A DNA stretch of 64,000 nucleotides from contig NZ_BIFQ01000002.1 in the NCBI RefSeq assembly GCF_003967515.1, forward strand, positions 1,240,001 through 1,304,000. Reading direction: 5' to 3'. The stretch's first letter is position 1; each line of letters begins with the position of its first letter. Under the pieces are notes generated by a model. The model was given only the letters and a program-made list of their open reading frames with translations, was not told the DNA's origin and made no database searches. The stretch is from Dictyobacter aurantiacus (GTDB taxonomy: Bacteria > Chloroflexota > Ktedonobacteria > Ktedonobacterales > Ktedonobacteraceae). The translations under genes and the position numbers were made by a program. Positions 1 to 7,558 of the stretch are shown here, piece after piece.

Positions 1-758
1 CCTGCGGACACTGTGATCGCTGTAGGGCCAACCGACCAAATCTCTGCCGCACCCGCCAGATCATTGGCATCCATCGTCCGGGTGCCTTCGCAGATTATGT
101 AGCCGTGCCTGCTCAACTCTGCTATCCCTTACCAGACAATATGTCGACCTCGATCGCTTCCCTGGCTGAACCACTGGCATGTTCCGTAAGAGCCGTCTCT
201 ATCGCGCACCTACAGCCGGAGCAGAGCCTCTTCATTCTGGGTGCGGGACCTATTGGACTCTTCTGCCTGGCCGCCGCAAAGGCACTGGGCATCCAGAATA
301 TCGTAATCAGCGACATGTCGCCATCCCGACTGGACATCGCGAACCGCTGGGGTGCGCAGGCAACCATCAACGCGGGCGAGCAAAACGTGGTGGAGACCAT
401 TCAACAACTCTTTCCGGGTGGTGTTGACGCGGTCATCGACGCGGTTGGCTTGAACAGCACGCGCGCCCAGGCGGTCCAGGCCGCAGTTCCCGGTGGGCAA
501 GTCGTCTTTATTGGCCTCCATCACGAATCTTCTCCGCTGGAAGCGAACTACCTGGTCCGACAAGAAGTAACGATCAGTGGAAGCTTTAGCTACACGCCAG
601 CCGATTTTGACCTCTCCTTCGGGTACCTGAAGCAGGGCCTGCTGCAAGCTGAAACAGATTGGCTGGAGGAACGTCCGCTGGCCGCTGGTGCCAACGCATT
701 CGCCGAATTGATCGCCGGCAGTGTGGCGGCCACAAAAATCGTTCTGCGTGTAGAATAA
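1..758 (+). CDS. Zn-dependent medium-chain alcohol/polyol dehydrogenase, 5' end missing
   Basis: The reading frame is open from base 3, so the gene begins before the window. The first visible residues are the structural zinc loop CGHCDRCRANRPNLC, with its four cysteines. The substrate lobe follows, ending near EPLACSVRAV, then a Rossmann nucleotide-binding domain with LGAGPIGLF and an acidic residue (ISDMSPSR) at the end of the second strand, which suggests NAD rather than NADP. The catalytic zinc ligands lie in the missing part. The family oxidises polyols, sugars or threonine-like alcohols (sorbitol/galactitol/threonine dehydrogenase type); the substrate cannot be read here. It is followed after 15 bp by a sugar-acid dehydratase-like gene, so a role in sugar or sugar-acid catabolism is likely. 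An in-frame ATG at 105 is internal and not the start. Confidence 0.9.
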   Translation, partial: CGHCDRCRANRPNLCRTRQIIGIHRPGAFADYVAVPAQLCYPLPDNMSTSIASLAEPLACSVRAVSIAHLQPEQSLFILGAGPIGLFCLAAAKALGIQNIVISDMSPSRLDIANRWGAQATINAGEQNVVETIQQLFPGGVDAVIDAVGLNSTRAQAVQAAVPGGQVVFIGLHHESSPLEANYLVRQEVTISGSFSYTPADFDLSFGYLKQGLLQAETDWLEERPLAAGANAFAELIAGSVAATKIVLRVE

Positions 759-773
759 AGCGAAACAAAAAGG

Positions 774-1961
774 ATGAGTAAGATGAAAATCAGTGCGGTA
801 CGTCCGCTTGTTCTTGGCACACCCTGGCGTAATCTAACCTATGTCGTCGTCGAGACGGATGAAGGGCTGCGTGGTGTGGGAGAAGTACGCATGGTTAACC
901 ATACCGAGTCGCTCCTGGGCTATCTAAATGAAGCGGCCAGGCATCACATACTGGGCTCGGATCCCTTCAGGATCGAGGATCTCACGCAGCGGATGTTCAG
1001 ACGTGACTTCGCGCGACCCAGCGAGATCATGATGTCGGCGATCGCCGCCGTTGAAATCGCCTGCTGGGACATCATGGGGCAGGCGCTCAATGTTCCAGTT
1101 TATCAGTTGCTGGGAGGCGCCGTACGAGAACGCATCCCGGCTTATGCCAACGGATGGTATACAGTAGAACGCTCGCCGGCGGAATTTCACGCGGCCGCAA
1201 AAAGAGTCGCGGCACGCGGCTATCGCGCGCTCAAAGTCGATCCGTTCGGCGCCGGTTTCTATGAGCTGAGTCGTACCGAGAAACGGCGCGCCATCTCACT
1301 CATCGAGGCCATACGTGCGGCCGTCGGTGAGGAGATAGATATATTTATAGAAATGCATGGACGCTTCAACGCCGCCACCGCGACGGAAATGATACGGGAA
1401 CTGGCACGCTTTACTCCCGGCTGGTTTGAAGAGCCAGTACCACCCGAAAATCTGGCGGTTCTCAAGAAGGTCAGCGACGCCACCGGTCCACTGGGAATCC
1501 CCATCGCCACCGGCGAACGTCTGCATACACCATACGAGTTCCGCGAACTATTTGAGCTACAGGCGGCGGACATCGTCCAGGCGGATATTACGCATACTGG
1601 TGGTCTACTGGCAAGCAAAAAGATCGCCGCCTGGGCGGATGCTTATTATATGCTGATCGCGCCACATAACGTATGTGGTCCGGTTGGAACAGCGGCGGCC
1701 CTGCACCTGGCAGCCAGTACCACCAACTTCAAAATCCAGGAGCACTTTAACGACTTCGCCGATGCCTGGGTGAAGGACGTAGTCACCGGCATGCCCGAAG
1801 TTGATCCAGCCGATGGTAGCTTCCCGTTACCATCAGGACCAGGACTGGGCGTCAAGCTGAACGAAGACTTCATCGCCGCACACCCACATAAAGATGTCTT
1901 CTTCGATCTCTTCAAGCAGGACTGGCAGTATCGGCAGGCTGAACAGCCAGCCGCCCAATAA
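774..1961 (+). CDS. Enolase-superfamily sugar-acid dehydratase (galactonate dehydratase-like)
   Basis: 395 aa, a normal length for the mandelate racemase/muconate lactonizing family. An N-terminal capping domain (about 1-120) precedes a TIM barrel. Visible active-site elements are ALKVDPFG at the second barrel strand, IEMHGRF (metal ligand plus a His two residues on, as in the D-x-H of galactonate dehydratase), WFEEPVPPEN (ligand), TGERLH (third ligand) and APHNVCGPVG (second catalytic His). Two opposed histidines fit dehydration of an aldonic acid to a 2-keto-3-deoxy acid by metal-assisted proton abstraction. The first ligand is Glu where Asp is more usual. The gene starts 15 bp after the dehydrogenase, with an A/G-rich stretch before ATG 774, and is probably co-transcribed with it. 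The exact substrate is not predictable from this reading. Confidence 0.85.
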   Translation: MSKMKISAVRPLVLGTPWRNLTYVVVETDEGLRGVGEVRMVNHTESLLGYLNEAARHHILGSDPFRIEDLTQRMFRRDFARPSEIMMSAIAAVEIACWDIMGQALNVPVYQLLGGAVRERIPAYANGWYTVERSPAEFHAAAKRVAARGYRALKVDPFGAGFYELSRTEKRRAISLIEAIRAAVGEEIDIFIEMHGRFNAATATEMIRELARFTPGWFEEPVPPENLAVLKKVSDATGPLGIPIATGERLHTPYEFRELFELQAADIVQADITHTGGLLASKKIAAWADAYYMLIAPHNVCGPVGTAAALHLAASTTNFKIQEHFNDFADAWVKDVVTGMPEVDPADGSFPLPSGPGLGVKLNEDFIAAHPHKDVFFDLFKQDWQYRQAEQPAAQ

Positions 1962-1974
1962 CAGGATCAGATAC

Positions 1975-2011
1975 GGCATCCGCAATGGCGAAATACCCCA
2001 TTGCGGATGCC
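1975..2011 (+). terminator. Stem-loop after the dehydratase gene
   Basis: A perfect inverted repeat has 14-bp arms (1975-1988 and 1998-2011) and a 9-base loop. It lies 14 bp after the stop codon of the dehydratase gene and is not followed by a T-run. It may be an intrinsic terminator of weak type or an mRNA-stabilising hairpin separating two transcription units. Confidence 0.55.
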
Positions 2012-2125
2012 GCATTGATACTCATTTCTATCCGTCTACACTGCATATCGCGCCTCGTTTCCATCACTTCCAAAGTTGTTCTCTTATATTGCAACTGAAA
2101 TCAAGCACTTGCAGGGAAGGCACTT

Positions 2126-3190
2126 ATGCAACAAAACATCGATGATGGTGCTCTAGACATTGAGCAACCAGGAGTGCTTCAGCGTTACTTACAGGCCCAT
2201 GGGCGCATAGAACCCGAAGAAGAACCGATTATTCAGATACTGGCCGGAGGGATCTCGAATCGTACCGTACTGGTGCAGCGCGCAGACGGAGAGAGCTGGG
2301 TCATCAAGCAGGCGCTGGCAAAGCTGCGCGTGGCCACGGACTGGTTTAGCAGTCCCGAACGTATCCACCGTGAGGCGCTCGGCATCCGCTGGCTATCACA
2401 ATTGGCACCCTCTGGTACGATTACCCCCTTTGTGTTTGAGGATCATATCCAGCATTTGCTGGCGATGCAAGCTGTGCCTCAGCCACACGCTAACTGGAAA
2501 ACACTGCTGCTAGCAGGCCAGCTGCAAGATCAACACGTCGTGCAATTCAGTGAATTGCTGGGCAACATCCATCGCCATGCCTACGAGCGGCAAGAGGGAA
2601 TCGCCCGTGTATTCGACGACACCTCATTTTTTGAATCGCTACGCATCGAACCATATTATCTCTATACCGCTACGCAGGTTCCAGAAGCCAACACCTTCAT
2701 CGAGACGCTGGTTCAAGAGACACGCGCCAACCGTTTAACGCTGGTACATGGTGATTACAGCCCCAAAAACATCCTGGTACATGCCGACAAACTTATTTTA
2801 TTGGATCACGAAGTCATCCACTATGGCGATCCCGCCTTCGATCTCGGTTTTTCACTCACCCATCTCTTAAGCAAAGCACATCACCTTACCGCTCAAAGAA
2901 CAGATTTCGCACGGGCCGCCAACATGTACTGGCAAAACTATAAGAAGTCCATTGAAGATGTACCCTGGTCGCGGCCTCTGGAAGCACGAGCGGTTCGTCA
3001 TACACTGGCCTGCATGCTGGCCCGAGTCGCTGGTCGCTCCATGCTGGAGTATTTCTCTCCCCAGCAACGTTTGCGGCAGCGCCAGGTTATTTTGAGCCTC
3101 ATCACTGACCAACCAGCCACTATCAACGCACTTATTGAGCAATTTATAGAGAGGATCAATCAGTATGACGACAACGATCAAACAGCTTAG
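2126..3190 (+). CDS. APH/methylthioribose-kinase-like small-molecule kinase
   Basis: 354 aa. The N-lobe has a GGISNRTVLV nucleotide-binding loop and the segment WVIKQALAKLRVATDW, which resembles the VKQALPYLRVV segment of S-methyl-5-thioribose kinase. The C-lobe carries the phosphotransferase catalytic loop LVHGDYSPKNIL (Asp base, Asn metal ligand) and LLDHEVIHYGDPAFDLGF with the DxD-like metal site. The protein is therefore a soluble ATP-dependent kinase of the APH/choline kinase/MtnK superfamily. No other methionine-salvage gene is adjacent, so methylthioribose may not be the substrate; an unrecognised sugar or alcohol is equally possible. GGAAGG upstream supports ATG 2126. The last 26 bp overlap the following enolase-like gene, which implies translational coupling and joint function. 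Confidence 0.8.
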   Translation: MQQNIDDGALDIEQPGVLQRYLQAHGRIEPEEEPIIQILAGGISNRTVLVQRADGESWVIKQALAKLRVATDWFSSPERIHREALGIRWLSQLAPSGTITPFVFEDHIQHLLAMQAVPQPHANWKTLLLAGQLQDQHVVQFSELLGNIHRHAYERQEGIARVFDDTSFFESLRIEPYYLYTATQVPEANTFIETLVQETRANRLTLVHGDYSPKNILVHADKLILLDHEVIHYGDPAFDLGFSLTHLLSKAHHLTAQRTDFARAANMYWQNYKKSIEDVPWSRPLEARAVRHTLACMLARVAGRSMLEYFSPQQRLRQRQVILSLITDQPATINALIEQFIERINQYDDNDQTA

Positions 3191-4442
3191 CGCATGGGAA
3201 ATTCTGGATAGCCGGGGGCGTCCAACGGTCAAAGCCCGGTGTACATTAGATAGCGGGGCAACCGGAATCGTCTCCGTCCCTTCGGGCGCCTCAACGGGAG
3301 CGGCCGAGGCACATGAATTACGCGATAATGATCCCGCACGCTATCGAGGTTTGGGATGTCGTAAGGCGGTCGCCAATATCAATGGAGAGATTAATAGCGC
3401 GCTAAGCAGACGTCCATTGGCCGGTCAGCAAGAACTGGACACCATGTTAATTTCACTGGATGGTACACCGAATAAATCTCGTCTGGGAGCCAATGCCATC
3501 CTGGCCGTCTCTCTGGCTTTCGCGCGCGCAGTAGCTATAGAGCGACAGCGCCCACTCTATCAGCACTTCGCCGATATGCAGGAACTTTCTTTGCGCACAC
3601 TACCACGGCCTACCATTAACCTTTTTAGTGGAGGCAAACATGCCGGTGGTCAGGTAGACATTCAGGATGTATTACTGGTACCAGCGGCGGCGCAAACGAT
3701 GGATGAGGCGCTAGCCGTAACCTTCGCCATCTACCAATCCGCCGCCGAGCTGACCTATAAAAAATATGGTACCCGTAGCCTGACGGCCGATGAAGGTGGC
3801 CTGGCTCCTCCCTTTCCCAACACCGAGACCATGCTGACGGATGCCGTTGAAGCGATAGAGATAGCCGGTTATACAGCGGGAAAAGATGTTGCGCTGGCGA
3901 TCGATGTTGCATCCAGCCACTTTTTTCAGCAGGGACAGTACCATCTCGACGGGCAGCAATTATCGAGTGCAGACATGATCGAGCGCCTGACGGACTGGTC
4001 GTCGCGTTATCCCCTGGTCAGCATTGAAGATGGATTAGCCGAGGATGACTGGGATAACTGGTCAGGGCTGCATAACCGTCTTGCTGCACAGACCCTCGTA
4101 CTGGGCGACGACTTCCTATGTACCAATCCTACGCGCATCCAGCGCGCCATTACCAATCAGGCCGCCAATGCCTTGCTCTTGAAAGTTAATCAGATAGGCA
4201 CACTCAGCGAGGCAGCACAGTCCTATCAGCTAGCGCATTCAGCTGGCTGGCGCGTCACCATCAGCGCACGCAGCGGCGAGACCGAAGACAACTGGTTAGC
4301 GGATCTCGCGGTTGGCTGGTCCGGCGACCAGATCAAGATAGGTTCAATTACCCACGGTGAACGCCTGACAAAGTATAATCGATTATTAGAGATTGAAAAC
4401 GAGACACACTTGCCCCTGATAAAATGGCCAACCCTATCCTGA
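3165..4442 (+). CDS. Divergent enolase (phosphopyruvate hydratase) paralogue
   Basis: 425 aa, close to the usual enolase length. It keeps SGASTGAAEAHELRD (mobile loop), GGKHAG, ADEGGLAPPF (catalytic Glu), the metal ligands in AIDVASSHF, SIEDGLAEDDW and LGDDFLCTN, the catalytic Lys in LLLKVNQIG, and the second Lys in DQIKIGS. One normally invariant residue differs: the SHRSGETED motif reads SARSGETED, so the His corresponding to yeast His373, which sits over the substrate, is Ala. The loop FSGGKHAGGQ also differs from the usual NGGAHADN. It may be a low-activity enolase or may act on another substrate. It overlaps the upstream kinase gene by 26 bp. GAGAGGA about 11 bp before ATG 3165 supports the start. 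A housekeeping enolase is presumably encoded elsewhere. Confidence 0.85.
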   Translation: MTTTIKQLSAWEILDSRGRPTVKARCTLDSGATGIVSVPSGASTGAAEAHELRDNDPARYRGLGCRKAVANINGEINSALSRRPLAGQQELDTMLISLDGTPNKSRLGANAILAVSLAFARAVAIERQRPLYQHFADMQELSLRTLPRPTINLFSGGKHAGGQVDIQDVLLVPAAAQTMDEALAVTFAIYQSAAELTYKKYGTRSLTADEGGLAPPFPNTETMLTDAVEAIEIAGYTAGKDVALAIDVASSHFFQQGQYHLDGQQLSSADMIERLTDWSSRYPLVSIEDGLAEDDWDNWSGLHNRLAAQTLVLGDDFLCTNPTRIQRAITNQAANALLLKVNQIGTLSEAAQSYQLAHSAGWRVTISARSGETEDNWLADLAVGWSGDQIKIGSITHGERLTKYNRLLEIENETHLPLIKWPTLS

Positions 4443-4490
4443 ATAATCCGTATCCGATGCGCATATGCCCACAATTCTCAATCAAGTCGC

Positions 4491-5363
4491 TCAATGATTG
4501 GTATCCGCAACTTGATTGAGAACATCACTTCCTAGTTGATCGACCTGCGCATATAATTCTTCCACCGCAGCGATTGATGCCTGTAGCTGTTCGCCAGTGG
4601 TACCAATCTTACCAAGTAAAACTGTAATGCATTCTACAAAATTGTCTGGTTTAATAGCGAAGGCAGCGACATCCGCCGCTAATCTCTTTTCGCTCAAATA
4701 GTAGACTTTATTGAGAGCATACAACACCTGTACCAGACAATGGACAGCCCGCGCCAATCCACCAACAACCATATAGACTTCCCCTCGCTTTGCTGGCTTA
4801 TACATGTTTTCCAGCGTAAAGCGCACGCTCCAGAGAAAATTCTTTATAATTGCTTTTTGAAGTAGTAAAGGATAAGGATTGATCCTGGTCTTTAAAGTTT
4901 CAATGATGTACTCTGGATCATACAGCGGCTTACAGATGGCCGTTTCAGTACAATACATAAAATTATGAAAGCCATAGGCAGGCTGCTGCCAGTAATCAGA
5001 AATCACCTTACCATGCAGACAATCATCAATGGTAGTAGTCACAAAATTGAGATCGCGGTAAAGAAAATCGACCCGCTGCCCTTGAATGGTTAGCCAGGCG
5101 CCTCCATTGACCCAGGTACCCCAGCCACCTAATGCGGTTACAGTAGGATCTGGAAAATCATTCAGCTCCTGCGCCACAGCGCGCACCGCCTTAATGTCGA
5201 GAAGTTGATCAGATCCATAGTACAGACCAATATCGATATCAGAATCAGGCCGCTGTGTATTGCTCGCATAAGAGCCTCCCAACACAATAGCCTTTACACC
5301 TTTAATATGCTTAACGCGCTCAACTATAACATTAATCAAAGCTTCCACCTGCATAACAGTCAT
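4491..5363 (-). CDS. Nucleotidyltransferase-domain protein (KNTase/ANT-like)
   Basis: 290 aa. The N-terminal part has the polymerase-beta-type signature GGSYASNTQRPDSDIDIGL: a GGS loop followed by the D-x-D metal pair. A helical C-terminal half (about 150-290) follows. Such proteins transfer an AMP or similar nucleotide to a small molecule (aminoglycoside adenylyltransferase type) or to a protein. The substrate is unknown; a defined resistance enzyme was not recognised. The ATG at 5363 has AAGGAAGGT directly upstream. The gene converges on the enolase-like gene with 48 bp between stop codons and stands outside the replication module that follows. A second NTase-domain gene lies at 28.3 kb. 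Confidence 0.75.
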   Translation of the reverse strand: MTVMQVEALINVIVERVKHIKGVKAIVLGGSYASNTQRPDSDIDIGLYYGSDQLLDIKAVRAVAQELNDFPDPTVTALGGWGTWVNGGAWLTIQGQRVDFLYRDLNFVTTTIDDCLHGKVISDYWQQPAYGFHNFMYCTETAICKPLYDPEYIIETLKTRINPYPLLLQKAIIKNFLWSVRFTLENMYKPAKRGEVYMVVGGLARAVHCLVQVLYALNKVYYLSEKRLAADVAAFAIKPDNFVECITVLLGKIGTTGEQLQASIAAVEELYAQVDQLGSDVLNQVADTNH

Positions 5364-5495
5364 ACCTTCCTTGCTGATACGAATATAAACTTTTACTTTA
5401 CTTCTGATAACGGCATAAAGAAAAAGAAAAGCCCTTCACTCATCGTAATAAATATAAAATAATCGCGCAGCAAAACGTATATAAGAAATCAATTT

Positions 5496-5521
5496 CACGT
5501 GTACGTGTACGTGTACACGTG
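5496..5521. repeat. Short TACGTG hexamer cluster
   Basis: Four overlapping copies of the CACGTG/TACGTG type unit, whose ends form an inverted 9-bp repeat (CACGTGTAC and GTACACGTG). It sits 268 bp before the 864-bp hexamer array and uses the same unit. The rest of 5364-5788 shows no gene. This is probably an outlying binding site of whatever protein recognises the array. Confidence 0.75.
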
Positions 5522-5788
5522 AGTTATATTACCATTTAGTTGGTCACTAGAGCTCCAGATCGGGTCTGGTCGGACACACATCAAATTTCATCACTGTGCT
5601 TGAGCTAAAATGGATTCAGAGAATCAAGAAAGGGCTTTAAGAGGATGTAAGGTATACTTTTATATCTCCACAGCCTAAAGGCCACTGTAGAGCCTTAGAA
5701 TTACAAATAGCGGCATTTCCAGGAGTTACGGCTCCCCCATTTCACGCCTCTATCGAAATCATGCAAAAATTGCAGCGAAAACATGTTT

Positions 5789-6652
5789 TACGTCTACGTG
5801 TACGTCTACGTCTACGTGTACGTGTACGTCTACGTCTACGTCTACGTGTACGTGTACGTGTACGTGTACGTGTACGTGTACGTGTACGTGTACGTGTACG
5901 TGTACGTCTACGTGTACGTGTACGTGTACGTGTACGTGTACGTGTACGTGTACGTGTACGTGTACGTGTACGTGTACGTCTACGTCTACGTCTACGTCTA
6001 CGTGTACGTGTACGTCTACGTCTACGTCTACGTCTACGTCTACGTCTACGTGTACGTCTACGTCTACGTCTACGTGTACGTGTACGTCTACGTGTACGTC
6101 TACGTGTACGTCTACGTGTACGTGTACGTCTACGTCTACGTCTACGTCTACGTGTACGTCTACGTGTACGTCTACGTGTACGTCTACGTGTACGTGTACG
6201 TCTACGTCTACGTCTACGTCTACGTCTACGTCTACGTCTACGTGTACGTGTACGTCTACGTGTACGTCTACGTGTACGTCTACGTGTACGTGTACGTCTA
6301 CGTCTACGTCTACGTCTACGTCTACGTGTACGTGTACGTCTACGTGTACGTCTACGTGTACGTGTACGTCTACGTCTACGTGTACGTCTACGTGTACGTG
6401 TACGTCTACGTGTACGTGTACGTCTACGTGTACGTCTACGTGTACGTCTACGTGTACGTGTACGTCTACGTCTACGTCTACGTCTACGTGTACGTCTACG
6501 TGTACGTCTACGTGTACGTCTACGTCTACGTCTACGTCTACGTGTACGTGTACGTGTACGTCTACGTGTACGTCTACGTCTACGTGTACGTCTACGTGTA
6601 CGTCTACGTCTACGTCTACGTCTACGTCTACGTCTACGTCTACGTCTACGTG
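5789..6652. repeat. Pure 144-copy TACGTS hexamer array, candidate centromere (parS-like)
   Basis: Exactly 864 bp made of 144 tandem hexamers, each TACGTG or TACGTC. No other substitution or indel occurs over the whole length; only the sixth base varies (G or C). G-type units dominate 5843-5974 (21 of 22), making an alternating pyrimidine-purine tract. Further on the two types alternate in recurring blocks such as GGCGCGCGGCCCC in unit code. It lies directly downstream of a parA plus ribbon-helix-helix gene pair. In known RHH-type partition systems the RHH protein binds short direct repeats that serve as centromere and operator. From this I infer a centromere role. The array is open in several frames (Tyr-Val and Arg-Leu/Val repeats) but this follows from the hexamer period. 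Confidence 0.85.
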
Positions 6653-6838
6653 AAGATAAGCCCCCTACCTTATTAGATAGATCTAAAATAATTTATATTG
6701 ACACGATACACAATATGGCTCCGTATCAGTGATTACTTATCTAAATTTAAATTCTACCTTATCAATGCAATTCATATAGTTTTCTGGCAGATTTTTTTGC
6801 GCTTTGAAAGTTTCATTATAAAAGGTAGACAATAACAA

Positions 6839-6873
6839 AGAATGGCTGGCTCACAAAGAGGACCAGCCATTCT
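6839..6873 (-). terminator. Stem-loop after the par operon
   Basis: An inverted repeat with 11-bp perfect arms (6839-6849 and 6863-6873) and a 13-base loop lies just past the stop codon of the RHH gene on the - strand, between that gene and the hexamer array. Only a short T-rich stretch follows on the - strand. It probably ends par transcription before it enters the array. The rest of 6653-6838 shows no gene. Confidence 0.55.
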
Positions 6874-6886
6874 GTATTGGGCATTG

Positions 6887-7558
6887 CTAACGGGTTTCAT
6901 ATTTTTTAAGCAAGGCGCTTACAGCTTCGTTAATCAGAGCAGTTTTTGGCAATTCGCGCTGGGAGGCCAGAGCTTCGAAGCGCTGCTTCAACTGCTTATC
7001 CATCCAGAGGGTAATACGTGCATGGGTCATTTCAAAGGACTGCTGTGGATTACGAGGGCGCCGAGCGCCCGTATGGCTGTTCTCTGTAGAAGTCGTCGGG
7101 TCATAGTTCCCGAAGGGTGTTTCCAATGCGTAGTCCTCGGAAGAGAAATCGACTGGCTCAGCAAGAGGTCTGGTCCTTGCATAAGATACAACGTCTTCAC
7201 TCGAAGTTGATTGATTTGAACGCACCTGCCCGCGATTCTGAGTCACCTCTCGTGAGGACTGAGACTTGTTTGCAGAGCTACGACGTGCAGAGCTTGACGA
7301 TGGCTCTGCTATAGAAGGAGTATTTTCAGCATCTTTTTCATCAGCACGTGCCTGACTGGTAGTTTCGACAGACGATTGAGTATCCTCTACTCGAGTTGAC
7401 TCAGGCTGCTCTTCCGAATATTTGGCTGACGATTCGCCAGAGGACTTTTCTTCAGCCTCCTCAGCGACTGCAGGCTGAGAGGACGGCGCGGGCCTTGCAT
7501 CGGCGCTCGCGCTCGGGCGAAGCAAGGGATTGATAAACTTCTTAGTTTCCTTCGGCAC
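6887..7558 (-). CDS. Ribbon-helix-helix partition protein (ParB/ParG/omega-like), acidic disordered N-terminus
   Basis: 223 aa. Residues about 1-170 are low-complexity, rich in Ser, Glu, Gln and Ala, and probably disordered. Residues about 173-223 form a compact RHH domain: a strand THARITLWMDKQL, then a helix-turn-helix pair QRFEALASQREL and PKTALINEAVSALLKKYE. RHH proteins dimerise and insert a two-stranded ribbon into the major groove. The start is GTG 7558, with AAGGAGGT eight bases upstream inside the end of parA. The two genes overlap by 17 bp and are surely co-translated. A ParA partner with an RHH protein and a nearby direct-repeat array is the arrangement of type Ib partition systems. 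An N-terminal extension is where such proteins usually contact ParA. No close homologue was recognised. Confidence 0.8.
   Translation of the reverse strand: MPKETKKFINPLLRPSASADARPAPSSQPAVAEEAEEKSSGESSAKYSEEQPESTRVEDTQSSVETTSQARADEKDAENTPSIAEPSSSSARRSSANKSQSSREVTQNRGQVRSNQSTSSEDVVSYARTRPLAEPVDFSSEDYALETPFGNYDPTTSTENSHTGARRPRNPQQSFEMTHARITLWMDKQLKQRFEALASQRELPKTALINEAVSALLKKYETR

Noticed and set aside
5761..6732. Long open frames across the hexamer array, encoding Arg-Leu/Val or Tyr-Val repeats of nearly 300 residues
   Set aside because: A six-base period without stop codons is open in several frames at once; no ribosome site, and variation is explained at DNA level.
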